Positions 1 through 7,045 of a stretch of DNA of 8,148 nucleotides are shown here, in pieces; the stretch's first letter is position 1, and each line of letters starts with the position of its first letter. This DNA is from Desulfobacteraceae bacterium. GTDB taxonomy: Bacteria; Desulfobacterota; Desulfobacteria; Desulfobacterales; Desulfobacteraceae. Location of the stretch: the NCBI GenBank assembly GCA_003354055.1, contig PIVQ01000297.1, positions 1-8,148 on the forward strand, given 5' to 3'. A program made the translations under genes and the position numbers. The notes beneath the pieces were generated by a model, which saw only the letters and a program-made list of their open reading frames with translations, made no database searches and was not told where the DNA came from.

Positions 1-2
1 CA

Positions 3-62
3 AAACGTTTGATGGCGGGATGGGAAACCAGCTACCTTGAGAAAGTCATAGGGAAAAAATAA
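3..62 (+). CDS. C-terminal tail of an unidentified upstream gene (partial)
   Basis: An open frame enters from the left edge and ends at a TAA at 60-62. It encodes 19 residues, KRLMAGWETSYLEKVIGKK. The tail is basic and looks like an ordinary soluble protein end, but it is too short to name. The other two plus-strand frames stop sooner in this stretch, which is weak support for this one. The gap to leuS is 162 bases, so co-transcription with leuS is possible but not shown. Confidence 0.4.
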   Translation, partial: KRLMAGWETSYLEKVIGKK

Positions 63-224
63 TTAAGGATTTTCAATTTCATAGGAAAATCAGATTAGTT
101 ACATGCGTCGGCCCTGTGCTTTTCCCTTCCCGGGCTTGCTATTTGGGCCGGCTTGTGGCATCTAATAGTGTTTACACGGTCAAATTTACACAGTTGGATA
201 TTGATGCTTTGGAAAGGAATCATA
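63..224 (+). other. leuS upstream leader / intergenic region
   Basis: No gene is seen in this stretch. It holds two possible hairpins. One has 7-bp arms, GATTTTC at 68-74 and GAAAATC at 85-91. The other has 8-bp arms at 107-114 and 145-152 (GTCGGCCC with GGGCCGGC, one G-T pair) around a 30-base loop. Neither is followed by a T-run, so neither looks like an intrinsic terminator. TTTACA occurs twice (171-176 and 185-190) and TCTAAT lies at 161-166, but no convincing -35/-10 pair with 16-18 base spacing was found. The conserved T-box sequence (AGGGTGG.ACCGCG) is absent, so T-box control of leuS is not supported. The leuS Shine-Dalgarno AAGGA is at 214-218. Confidence 0.45.
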
Positions 225-2825
225 ATGGAGGAACGGTACAACCCCTCAGCGGTTGAGCCTAAATGGCAGGAATATTGGAATACAAATCAGCTTTTCAAGG
301 TCGATGAAGACCCGTCCAAGGAGAAGTACTATCTCTTGGAGATGTTTCCCTACCCATCTGGAAAGATTCATATCGGTCATGTTCGCAATTATACTATTGG
401 CGATGTGGTTGTCCGTTATAAACGGATGAAGGGATTTAACGTCATTCACCCCATGGGCTGGGATGCCTTTGGTATGCCGGCTGAAAATGCCGCCATCGAC
501 AACAATACGCATCCGGCGGCCTGGACCTATGAGAATATCCGGGCCATGCGGGCCCAGCTCAAGAAGATGGGGTTTTCCTATGATTGGGACCGGGAAATTG
601 CTACCTGCCGGCCTGAGTATTATCGCTGGGAGCAATGGCTGTTTTTGAAGATGCTGGAAAAGGGGATGGCATACCGGAAAGAGTCCTATGTGAACTGGTG
701 TGAAAAATGCCAGACGGTTCTTGCCAACGAACAGGTTGAGCAGGATAAATGCTGGCGTTGCTCCCAGGTGGTTCAGCAGAAAAAACTTTGGCAATGGTTT
801 TTTAAGATCACTGATTATGCGGAAGACCTTCTGGTGCATTGTGATAAATTACCGGGGTGGCCTGACAAGGTCACAGTGATGCAGAAAAACTGGATCGGAA
901 AAAGTGTCGGGGCTGAGCTGAAGTTCGGAATCGACGGTAAAGACGAAACCCTGGATGTGTTTACCACTCGTCCGGATACGATTTTTGGTGCCACTTTCAT
1001 GTGTCTGGCTCCGGAGCATCCTCTGGTGGAAAGCCTGTCTAAAGGGACTGACCAGGAGGCCAGCGTGGCTGCCTTTGTGGAGAAGGTGTCTAAGCAGGAA
1101 CGGTCTGCGGACGGTATTGAAAAATATGAAAAAGAAGGGGTATTCACCGGTGCTTACTGCGTTAATCCGGCTACCGGCGATAAAATCCCCATCTATACGG
1201 CTAACTTTGTATTAATGGGATACGGTACAGGTGCCATCATGTCCGTGCCTGCCGGTGATCAGCGTGACTTTGACTTTGCCAGGAAGTACGGCCTTGAGAT
1301 CCGGGTGGTGGTTCAGCCTGAAGGTGAAATACTGGATCCGGATACTATGACCGAAGCTTTTTTCGGTCAGGGAACTATGGTCAACTCCGGCCAGTTTGAC
1401 GGCATGGATAGCAAAGAGGCTCTGGAGATCATGACCGACTGGCTGGACAAAGAAGGTCACGGTAAAAAAGCGATTTCCTATCGTTTGAGAGACTGGGGTA
1501 TTTCCCGTCAGAGATACTGGGGTACACCCATTCCGGTGATCCATTGTCCCTCCTGCGGTGCGGTGCCTGTGCCTGAATCCGACCTGCCCATTACCCTGCC
1601 TGAAGATGCCAATCTGCTGGAAAAGGGCGGCTCACCCCTGCCCACCCTTGACTATTTTGCTAAGACGACCTGCCCGGCCTGCGGCAGGGAGGATGCAAAA
1701 CGAGATACCGATACCATGGATACCTTTGTAGAATCATCCTGGTACTATCTGAGATATTGCTCTCCTATGTATGATAAGGGCATGTTTGATCCCAAGGCCG
1801 TTGAGTACTGGGCGCCTGTGGATCAATATATCGGTGGTGTGGAGCATGCGGTTCTGCATCTGCTTTACTCCCGGTATTTCATGCGGGTATTGAATACGCT
1901 TGGGCTCATCGATTTTAAAGAGCCATTTACCCGTCTGCTCACCCAGGGGATGGTCTGCAAGGAGACCATGACCTGTCCTGAGCACGGATTCCTCTTCCCG
2001 GAACAGGCCGAGCGCGAAGGTGAGGGGCTTGCCTGCACCATGTGCCAGAAAGAAGTGGAAGTGGGCCGGGTGATTAAGATGTCCAAATCCAAGAAAAATG
2101 TGGTGGATCCCAACGAGCTTTTGGGAAAATATGGTGCCGATGTTACCCGGCTGTTCTGTCTGTTTGCGGCTCCGCCGGAAAGGGATCTGGAATGGAATGA
2201 AGACGGTGTGGAGGGCAGTAATCGCTTTGTCAACAGAGTCTGGCGTCTGGCCATCACCTGTATGGAAAAGATCTCCGGTATTTCGCCTTATTCAGGATCG
2301 GCAGCTGATTTAAAATCTTCTGATGCAAAGGCATTGTACATCAAGGCCAATCAGACCATCCAGAAAGTATCCCAGGATATTGACACGAGTTTCCACTTTA
2401 ATACGGCCATCTCTGCAGTCATGGAATTGGTAAATGCCATGTACGGGGTGGATGTGGACAAGGCGGATGATGAACTTAAGTCAGTCCTTCTGTTTTGCCT
2501 GGAGAACGTGCTGCTGCTGCTCAGCCCCATTGTTCCCCATTTCTGTGAAGAGTTGTTTGAGAAAATGGGACACAAAGACTCTGTCCTGGAACAGGCATGG
2601 CCTGAATTCAGGGGGGATTCACTCAAGACCGATGAGATGCTGGTGGTGGTTCAGGTGAACGGAAAGCTTCGTGCCAAGTTCACCGTAGGGGCGGATGATG
2701 GTGAAGATGTTATTAAGGCGGCGGCTTTAGCAGATGAAAAAATCATCAAGCATGTTCAGGATAAGCCGGTGCGGAAGATCATTGTGATTCGGAAAAAACA
2801 AACCCTTGTAAATATCGTGGTGTAA
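225..2825 (+). CDS. leuS: Leucyl-tRNA synthetase (LeuRS), class Ia
   Basis: LeuRS charges tRNA-Leu with leucine in the cytoplasm using ATP, and hydrolyses mischarged tRNA. The start is ATG 225: it has AAGGA six bases upstream and gives the canonical N-terminus [15 protein letters not shown]. The frame is open back to 153, but the extra 24 residues look unlike the family. The 866 residues match the usual length. HIGH is at 49-52 ([10 protein letters not shown]) and KMSKS at 618-622. The CP1 editing domain has TTRPDT at 247-252 and [15 protein letters not shown] at 334-348. [12 protein letters not shown] follows at 422-433. Cysteine pairs at 159/162 with 176/179, 441/444 with 483/486, and 578/584 with 604/607 suggest zinc ribbons. 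The C-terminal tRNA-binding domain includes [13 protein letters not shown]. One oddity is a Gly at 344 where the family usually has His before the editing Asp. lptE follows after 3 bases. Confidence 0.98.
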   Translation: MEERYNPSAVEPKWQEYWNTNQLFKVDEDPSKEKYYLLEMFPYPSGKIHIGHVRNYTIGDVVVRYKRMKGFNVIHPMGWDAFGMPAENAAIDNNTHPAAWTYENIRAMRAQLKKMGFSYDWDREIATCRPEYYRWEQWLFLKMLEKGMAYRKESYVNWCEKCQTVLANEQVEQDKCWRCSQVVQQKKLWQWFFKITDYAEDLLVHCDKLPGWPDKVTVMQKNWIGKSVGAELKFGIDGKDETLDVFTTRPDTIFGATFMCLAPEHPLVESLSKGTDQEASVAAFVEKVSKQERSADGIEKYEKEGVFTGAYCVNPATGDKIPIYTANFVLMGYGTGAIMSVPAGDQRDFDFARKYGLEIRVVVQPEGEILDPDTMTEAFFGQGTMVNSGQFDGMDSKEALEIMTDWLDKEGHGKKAISYRLRDWGISRQRYWGTPIPVIHCPSCGAVPVPESDLPITLPEDANLLEKGGSPLPTLDYFAKTTCPACGREDAKRDTDTMDTFVESSWYYLRYCSPMYDKGMFDPKAVEYWAPVDQYIGGVEHAVLHLLYSRYFMRVLNTLGLIDFKEPFTRLLTQGMVCKETMTCPEHGFLFPEQAEREGEGLACTMCQKEVEVGRVIKMSKSKKNVVDPNELLGKYGADVTRLFCLFAAPPERDLEWNEDGVEGSNRFVNRVWRLAITCMEKISGISPYSGSAADLKSSDAKALYIKANQTIQKVSQDIDTSFHFNTAISAVMELVNAMYGVDVDKADDELKSVLLFCLENVLLLLSPIVPHFCEELFEKMGHKDSVLEQAWPEFRGDSLKTDEMLVVVQVNGKLRAKFTVGADDGEDVIKAAALADEKIIKHVQDKPVRKIIVIRKKQTLVNIVV

Positions 2826-2828
2826 TCT

Positions 2829-3338
2829 ATGAAACAAGTTGCATGGATTCTAATGGTTGGAGTGATGGCAGTGGTCGCAGGCTGCGGCTATCGCCTTGCC
2901 GGTGGCGGTTACCTGAATGAAACGGTAACCCGGGTGGCTGTGGATGTGTTTGAAAACAATAGTTCCGAATCCAGGGCGGGTATTAGTTTTACCAATGAGT
3001 TGGTGACGGAAATTATCCAGAAATCCGATACAGAGGTGGTGGATCAGTCAAAAACCACTCGTGTGATTATAGGGACGATAAAAGCCATTACCTTTTCCAC
3101 ACTGTCCAGATCTTCCACGGAAGATGTCACCGAGAGACAGGTCACTGCTGTTGTGGATGTAAGGCTTGTGGGGCCTGACGATGAAATTATCTGGTCGGTA
3201 AAAGATTTTAGCGCCAAAGAATCTTATACTGTAGCTGATGACACGGTGAATGACGAAGCCAATAAAAGTGAAGCGGTGGATACCATCGCAGAGCGGGTTG
3301 CAGAGCGTCTGGTCAGTCAGATGCTGAGTAGCTTCTAA
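2829..3338 (+). CDS. lptE: LPS-assembly lipoprotein LptE (RlpB family)
   Basis: LptE is an outer-membrane lipoprotein that plugs the LptD barrel and helps insert lipopolysaccharide into the outer leaflet. The 169-residue product begins with a short basic and hydrophobic signal peptide. Its lipobox V-A-G-C puts the lipidated cysteine at residue 19, directly followed by the family hallmark GYRL. The rest fits the LptE fold: an early strand-rich segment (TRVAVDVFENNSSES), a helix with FTNELVTEIIQKS, then strands and a C-terminal helix (IAERVAERLVSQML). It starts 3 bases after the leuS stop with only a weak Shine-Dalgarno, so translational coupling is likely. leuS-lptE adjacency is common in proteobacteria. 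The usual third gene, holA, is missing, and a strong terminator follows instead. The family is divergent in sequence, so the call rests on lipobox, GYRL, length and context. Confidence 0.88.
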   Translation: MKQVAWILMVGVMAVVAGCGYRLAGGGYLNETVTRVAVDVFENNSSESRAGISFTNELVTEIIQKSDTEVVDQSKTTRVIIGTIKAITFSTLSRSSTEDVTERQVTAVVDVRLVGPDDEIIWSVKDFSAKESYTVADDTVNDEANKSEAVDTIAERVAERLVSQMLSSF

Positions 3339-3346
3339 GCAAACAA

Positions 3347-3390
3347 AGACAGGCGTTATCCCCCTGATATTGGGGGGATAACGCCTGTCT
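3347..3390. terminator. Bidirectional intrinsic terminator between lptE and rpsT
   Basis: A perfect 18-bp stem pairs 3347-3364 (AGACAGGCGTTATCCCCC) with 3373-3390 around an 8-base loop (TGATATTG). On the plus strand it is followed by CTTT, a modest U-run. On the minus strand the bases after the stem read TTGTTTGC, also U-rich. It lies 8 bases after the lptE stop and about 51 bases past the rpsT stop. It therefore probably ends both convergent transcripts. Confidence 0.88.
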
Positions 3391-3441
3391 CTTTAAAGTC
3401 TGTCTGGACCGGCTGTGCTAATTTAAGCAGAAACGCGCTTC

Positions 3442-3693
3442 TTAAGCATTCACGAATTTGGTCAGTCTTGATATCTTTCTGGAAGCGGTTTTCTTGTGGA
3501 GAATGCCTTTTTTGGCTGCTTTCTGGATGGCAGACTGGGTCTGTCTCATCAGATCTTCGGCATTCTCACCTGATGCTTTGACATCACGCAGTTTTTTCTC
3601 CAGGGTTTTAAGGGCGGTTTTGGTGGACTTGTTTCTCAGTCTTCTTACCTGACTCTGTTTTGCACGTTTCTTTGCGGATTTATGATTAGCCAA
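3442..3693 (-). CDS. rpsT: 30S ribosomal protein S20
   Basis: S20 is a small basic protein that binds 16S rRNA early in assembly of the 30S subunit. The 83 residues match the family from end to end: ANHKSAKKRAKQSQVRRLRNK at the N-terminus, a lysine-rich helical middle, and the conserved C-terminal region HKKTASRKISRLTKFVNA. The start codon is TTG (CAA at 3691-3693 on the plus strand), and no in-frame ATG could replace it. The Shine-Dalgarno AAGGAG lies 10 bases upstream. E. coli rpsT also starts with UUG, which is linked there to autogenous translational control, so similar control here is a fair inference. The gene has its own promoter and diverges from murJ, a neighbour also seen beside rpsT in Pseudomonas. 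Confidence 0.97.
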   Translation of the reverse strand: MANHKSAKKRAKQSQVRRLRNKSTKTALKTLEKKLRDVKASGENAEDLMRQTQSAIQKAAKKGILHKKTASRKISRLTKFVNA

Positions 3694-3703
3694 CTTGGTC
3701 TAG

Positions 3704-3709
3704 CTCCTT
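3704..3709 (-). promoter_or_regulatory. Ribosome binding site of rpsT (supports the TTG start)
   Basis: The minus strand reads AAGGAG here, ten bases before the TTG start. The strong Shine-Dalgarno and the perfect match of the following residues to S20 fix the non-ATG start. The only nearby ATG (in CAATGTAAGG) is followed at once by a stop codon. Confidence 0.85.
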
Positions 3710-3761
3710 ACATTGTATGAGTAGTGAATTAAATTTAAATAAACCATATTTCAAATTCGAT

Positions 3762-3790
3762 AACATATACGGATTGTTGGATTTTGTCAA
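3762..3790 (-). promoter_or_regulatory. Sigma-70-type promoter for rpsT
   Basis: On the minus strand a consensus -35 box TTGACA (3785-3790) is separated by 17 bases from a -10 box TATGTT (3762-3767). Transcription would start near 3755, giving a leader of about 60 bases before the TTG start. The -35 box shares bases 3789-3790 with the murJ Shine-Dalgarno on the other strand, so the two divergent control regions are tightly packed. No equally clear promoter for murJ was found. The best candidate is TTGTAT at 3713-3718 with TTAAAT at 3735-3740, and it is weak. Confidence 0.8.
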
Positions 3791-3799
3791 GGAAAACCT

Positions 3800-5329
3800 G
3801 TGGTAAAACTTTTCCATAAAGCGGTTTCCATCTCGGCATTGACTTTGGTCTCCAGGATACTCGGGGTGATCAGAGACGGATTGATCGCCTTTGTTTTCGG
3901 GGCCTCACTAGTTACCGATATTTTTTTTATTGCCTTCAGGCCCTTTGACCTGCTCAGAAAAATGGTCTCCGACGGAATCTTGAGCATTTCTTTTGTACCG
4001 GTGTTTTCAAAGTACTTGGTCTTGGGGAGAAAGGATCAGGCAATAGCCATGTTTTATTCAGCCCTGCTTCTTATATCTGCATTCTCGGCAGTTGTGGTCA
4101 CTTTGGGGATTAGTTTTGCGCCATTGGTCATCGATATTCTGGCACCTGGATATGGTGGTGATACCTATGCCCAAACTCTGGCTGCTCTGCTGCTGAAACT
4201 CATGTTGCCCTATATATTCACCATTCTTATTGTAGCGCTGTCCATGGGGGTGCTCAACTCCGTGGGAAATTTTCATATCCCGGCCGCGACTCCCATTCTT
4301 TTGAATCTTACAATTATCGGGACAACTTTATTTTTTTCGGACTGGTTTGAGCCTAAAATTCTGGTACTGGGGGCGGGGGTGACACTTGGGGGGATTGCCC
4401 AGCTCTGTCTCCAGATACCGTATCTCTTTAGATGCGGAATGTTTATCCGTCATAGGTTCCAAATCTTTCACTCCGGTATAATCCGGGCAGGAAAGACCTT
4501 ATTGCCTTCCATGATTGGGGCGGCGGCGTTTCAAATCAATATACTGGTTGCCGGCTTAATGGCCACCACCCTGGTTCCGGGGAGTGTTTCCTTTCTTTAC
4601 TATGCCGAACGTCTGGTTCAGTTTCCGCTGGCGTTGCTTGTGACCTCCGTATCCACGGTATTTCTTCCCCTTCTCTCGGGGAAGGCCGCCACCCGGAATT
4701 TAAATGAAATTCAACCGGCTTTTGAAACCGGCGTACGGCTTGTTTTTTTTCTGACCATTCCGGCCATGGCAGGAATCATGGCCTTGAACCGGCCGATTGT
4801 TGCACTCTTGTTCGGCCGGGGAGCTTTCGGCAGCGTTGCCATTGCCCAGACCGGAGATTGCCTTTTTTATCTGGTTTCGGGATTGTGGGCGGTTGCAGGT
4901 ACCCGACTTTTTGTAACTTTTCAATATGCCCTGTCCAATATCCGGCTTCCCTTTTTTGCGGGTCTTTTGACCATAGCAAGCAACCTTATGTTATCAGGGC
5001 TTCTAGTAGGCTCCATGGGGGTTTCAGGCCTTGCTCTTTCAATTGCACTTTCCTCTGCACTGGGGTTTATTTTTCTCATGATTCGTTCCCGGACAGGCCT
5101 CGGTCTTGACCGGCTTTGGGTTTGTGCTTGCAGAGCGCTTTTTATCTCTGGTATAATGGCTGTTCTTGTCCGCTGGTTAGGGACATTCTGGTTGTCAGGG
5201 GGAAGTCTGGTTCAGGGGATCGGATTGTTTGCCACCATTGCTGCGGGAGTTAGCTTTTTCTTTTTGGCCGCAACCCTTCTGGTAATGCCTGAAATAGGAG
5301 TGCTGAAAAAGGTGTTTTTGGGAAAATAA
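3800..5329 (+). CDS. murJ: Lipid II flippase MurJ (MviN, MOP superfamily)
   Basis: MurJ moves lipid II, the peptidoglycan precursor, across the inner membrane. The 509-residue product is highly hydrophobic throughout, as expected for about 14 membrane helices, and has the usual family length. Residues matching the E. coli functional set are visible: Ser18/Arg19 and Arg25 in SRILGVIRD, Asp40 in TDIFF, Arg53 in DLLRKM, and Arg271 in YYAERL. The family segment SISFVPVFSKY (63-72 region) is also present. The common AEG before it reads SDG here, a mild change. The start is GTG at 3800 with AAGGA six bases upstream. The gene diverges from rpsT and its stop overlaps the next start (TAATG). Linkage to an FtsB-like gene fits a cell-wall and division cluster. 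Confidence 0.96.
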   Translation: MVKLFHKAVSISALTLVSRILGVIRDGLIAFVFGASLVTDIFFIAFRPFDLLRKMVSDGILSISFVPVFSKYLVLGRKDQAIAMFYSALLLISAFSAVVVTLGISFAPLVIDILAPGYGGDTYAQTLAALLLKLMLPYIFTILIVALSMGVLNSVGNFHIPAATPILLNLTIIGTTLFFSDWFEPKILVLGAGVTLGGIAQLCLQIPYLFRCGMFIRHRFQIFHSGIIRAGKTLLPSMIGAAAFQINILVAGLMATTLVPGSVSFLYYAERLVQFPLALLVTSVSTVFLPLLSGKAATRNLNEIQPAFETGVRLVFFLTIPAMAGIMALNRPIVALLFGRGAFGSVAIAQTGDCLFYLVSGLWAVAGTRLFVTFQYALSNIRLPFFAGLLTIASNLMLSGLLVGSMGVSGLALSIALSSALGFIFLMIRSRTGLGLDRLWVCACRALFISGIMAVLVRWLGTFWLSGGSLVQGIGLFATIAAGVSFFFLAATLLVMPEIGVLKKVFLGK

Positions 5330-5631
5330 TGACCACAGTTGAAAAAATAGGGTTTTATCTTGGCATCGGGATTGTCCTGATTTTACTGGGAATGATTTTT
5401 TTTTCCACCAACGGGGTTGTGGACTATCAGGCCCTTAAGGAAAAGGAACAAAACATAGCTGCCCAGGCTGAAATGGAAGCCCACGAAAATCGAAAAATGG
5501 AAAAAGAGATAAAAAGCCTGAAACAGGATATCGAATATATAAAGCATCTGGCCAAGCATGAACATGAGATGGCTGAGCCGGATGAATTGATTTTCAAGGA
5601 TAAAACCAAGGGAAAGGAAACGTCACCATGA
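5329..5631 (+). CDS. FtsB/DivIC-family septum formation initiator
   Basis: This 100-residue bitopic membrane protein has a short cytoplasmic N-terminus and one membrane helix at about residues 8-25. The motif NGVVDY follows at 28-33, then a charged coiled coil at about 35-75, and the family's C-terminal signature HLAKHEHEMAEPDELIFK at 73-90. This is the architecture of FtsB/DivIC, which forms a complex with FtsL and FtsQ/DivIB to activate septal peptidoglycan synthesis. The ATG overlaps the murJ stop by one base and its own stop overlaps the next ATG by four bases, which implies coupled translation. A specific symbol is withheld because FtsB and DivIC are not separable by eye; FtsB is the likely name in a Gram-negative. 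Confidence 0.88.
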   Translation: MTTVEKIGFYLGIGIVLILLGMIFFSTNGVVDYQALKEKEQNIAAQAEMEAHENRKMEKEIKSLKQDIEYIKHLAKHEHEMAEPDELIFKDKTKGKETSP

Positions 5632-6074
5632 CCAGGAACTTTGCCAGCATTGAACTTGCCCGGTTATATGAAACCCAGGGATATTTTCAGGATGCCCTTT
5701 CCATGTATCAGCGTCTTGATGACGATGTACTCAAAGGGGGAGCAGAAATACGAGCGGCAGTCAAACGGCTTGAACTTACACTGCTCAAACAGGATGACGG
5801 TCAGGACCTTCCCTCCGAACTGGGTCAGATTGAACAAACTCTTATAGAACTTAATGATGTAAATTTTGTGGGTCTTGGGCCCGGAGTAGAGGCAGATACC
5901 GCCGAAATCCAGCTGACTCTTGAGGAAAATGAGCCTAATTCTGAAATACAATCCGAATCAGGCATTCAATTGCCCCATGAGAAAAAGATGGCCCTTCTTC
6001 TGGAAAAATGGCTGATGCTTATGGTAGTTCAACGGCGGCTTAATTTATTCAAAGCCATCAGGGCCCGGCTTTGA
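5628..6074 (+). CDS. Small TPR-like protein of unknown function
   Basis: The 148-residue product is predicted cytoplasmic, with no signal peptide or membrane helix. Residues 6-31 (ASIELARLYETQGYFQDALSMYQRL) fit one tetratricopeptide repeat, with its A-LY--QG-F--AL--Y spacing. A second helix pair at about 38-54 may complete it. The middle (about 55-115) is acidic, low in predicted structure and poorly conserved-looking. A basic amphipathic C-terminal helix follows (EKWLMLMVVQRRLNLFKAIRAR), suited to protein or membrane contact. The start is ATG in an ATGA overlap with the FtsB-like gene, with AAAGGAAA upstream. Its position behind murJ and the ftsB-like gene suggests an adaptor linked to envelope growth or division, but that is inference only. 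No specific family is recognised beyond TPR. Confidence 0.82.
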   Translation: MTRNFASIELARLYETQGYFQDALSMYQRLDDDVLKGGAEIRAAVKRLELTLLKQDDGQDLPSELGQIEQTLIELNDVNFVGLGPGVEADTAEIQLTLEENEPNSEIQSESGIQLPHEKKMALLLEKWLMLMVVQRRLNLFKAIRARL

Positions 6075-6601
6075 TCTCTTATTCAAAGATCTGTACCATG
6101 ACCATATCAGATATAAAAGGGTGCCTTTTGATTGTGGGGATGGCGCTTTGTCTGGCCTTTGGTGTGAATTCAATCTCACCCTCGGGCATTGCCCTGTTTG
6201 GGCAATGGGATAAAGAAGCCGGTGTGATTATGGCCGGATCCAGTCGGACCGATAAGGTTCGTGCGGAAGAACTAAATAATCCCCTGAAAGTCCGGAGGGT
6301 GATTCAGGAGGGCAACACCATTCTGGTGGATGTCAGACGGACAGATATTTACGATCAGGGCCATATCCCGGGAGCCTTGTCTTTTCCCCTCCACGAGTTT
6401 GATGCGATTGTCCAAGAATTCGAAAATAAAATTCATAAAGATGACCCTGTGTTGATCTATTGTTCAGGGGTGACCTGTGTGGATTCTCATGATTTTGCAG
6501 CCCGGTTGATCCAAATGGGGTACTTACGAGTGACGGTATATGCCGGGGGGTTTACTGAATGGGAAGAGATGGAATTCGAGGTGGAGAATAATGAGAACTG
6601 A
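6071..6601 (+). CDS. Membrane-anchored periplasmic rhodanese-like protein
   Basis: Rhodanese domains carry a persulfide on a loop cysteine and move sulfane sulfur or act in thiol redox reactions. Numbered from the ATG at 6098 (167 residues), there is an N-terminal membrane helix at about 7-22, a linker, and one rhodanese domain at about 55-165. The domain shows ILVDVRRTDIYDQGHIPGA (75-93), the active loop YCSGVTCVDS with Cys122, and the closing VYAGGFTEWEE. The loop has a second cysteine, Cys127, where many rhodaneses have Arg or Ser, so an intraloop disulfide is conceivable. The start is uncertain: TTG 6071 overlaps the upstream stop as TTGA with AGGG 7 bases before it, while ATG 6098 has a poor Shine-Dalgarno. 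Either way the protein is anchored with its domain probably outside the cytoplasm. Confidence 0.85.
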   Translation: MISYSKICTMTISDIKGCLLIVGMALCLAFGVNSISPSGIALFGQWDKEAGVIMAGSSRTDKVRAEELNNPLKVRRVIQEGNTILVDVRRTDIYDQGHIPGALSFPLHEFDAIVQEFENKIHKDDPVLIYCSGVTCVDSHDFAARLIQMGYLRVTVYAGGFTEWEEMEFEVENNEN

Positions 6602-7034
6602 AGCTTGCCGCCAGCCGTTTCAGACCCTGATTCCTTGGGGAATCCGATTGGTGCTTGGTGTCACCTTTGTCTGGGCCAGCTGGCATAAAATAGTTGCCCC
6701 TGATCAGTTTGCCAGGATTCTCTACGGATATGGAATTTTTCCGGGAAGCCTCATCAACCTTCTGGCTATAGGCATTCCTTTTGTTGAGCTTACCGCAGGC
6801 CTCTGTCTGATTTCAGGGGTATATAGAAGGAGCGCCCTTATCCTGATAAATGCCATGCTCCTGGCGTTTATTCTTGTCATTGCTTTTAATCTGATCCGGG
6901 GGCATCAGTTTGACTGCGGTTGTTTTTCATTTGAAGGAAATAAGGACACTGCCTCTGCTGTGGGGTTGCTGATCCGGGATATCTTGATGCTGGGGGCAGG
7001 GCTTTTTCTCCTGAATCGGTTTGGCAAAGCTTAA
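6591..7034 (+). CDS. MauE/DoxX-family four-helix membrane protein
   Basis: The 147-residue product has four predicted membrane helices at about 12-30, 53-76, 81-102 and 122-141. The first carries the family pattern GVTFVWASWHKIVAPDQFA. The motif FDCGCFSFE with Cys109 and Cys111 lies just after helix 3, as in MauE-type proteins. MauE is needed for maturation of methylamine dehydrogenase and is thought to act in disulfide chemistry, and DoxX relatives also work in sulfur and thiol redox. No methylamine dehydrogenase genes are seen here. The chosen start is ATG 6591, with GAGGTG seven bases upstream; the frame is open further back (ATG 6540) but only inside the rhodanese gene. The genes overlap by 11 bases, so the rhodanese is the likely partner. 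The substrate is unknown. Confidence 0.85.
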   Translation: MRTEACRQPFQTLIPWGIRLVLGVTFVWASWHKIVAPDQFARILYGYGIFPGSLINLLAIGIPFVELTAGLCLISGVYRRSALILINAMLLAFILVIAFNLIRGHQFDCGCFSFEGNKDTASAVGLLIRDILMLGAGLFLLNRFGKA

Positions 7035-7045
7035 GGTGTCGTCCC

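Noticed and set aside
153..224. N-terminal extension of LeuRS by 24 residues
   Set aside because: The extension does not resemble the family. ATG 225 has a good Shine-Dalgarno and gives the canonical LeuRS N-terminus.
63..224. T-box or other riboswitch controlling leuS
   Set aside because: The conserved T-box sequence is absent, and neither hairpin has a terminator-like T-run.
246..839. Minus-strand 197-codon frame inside leuS
   Set aside because: It is fully antisense to conserved LeuRS domains and its product resembles nothing known, so it is a shadow frame.
1865..2257. Minus-strand 130-codon frame inside leuS
   Set aside because: It overlaps the KMSKS region on the other strand and its composition looks like a mirror of a coding frame.
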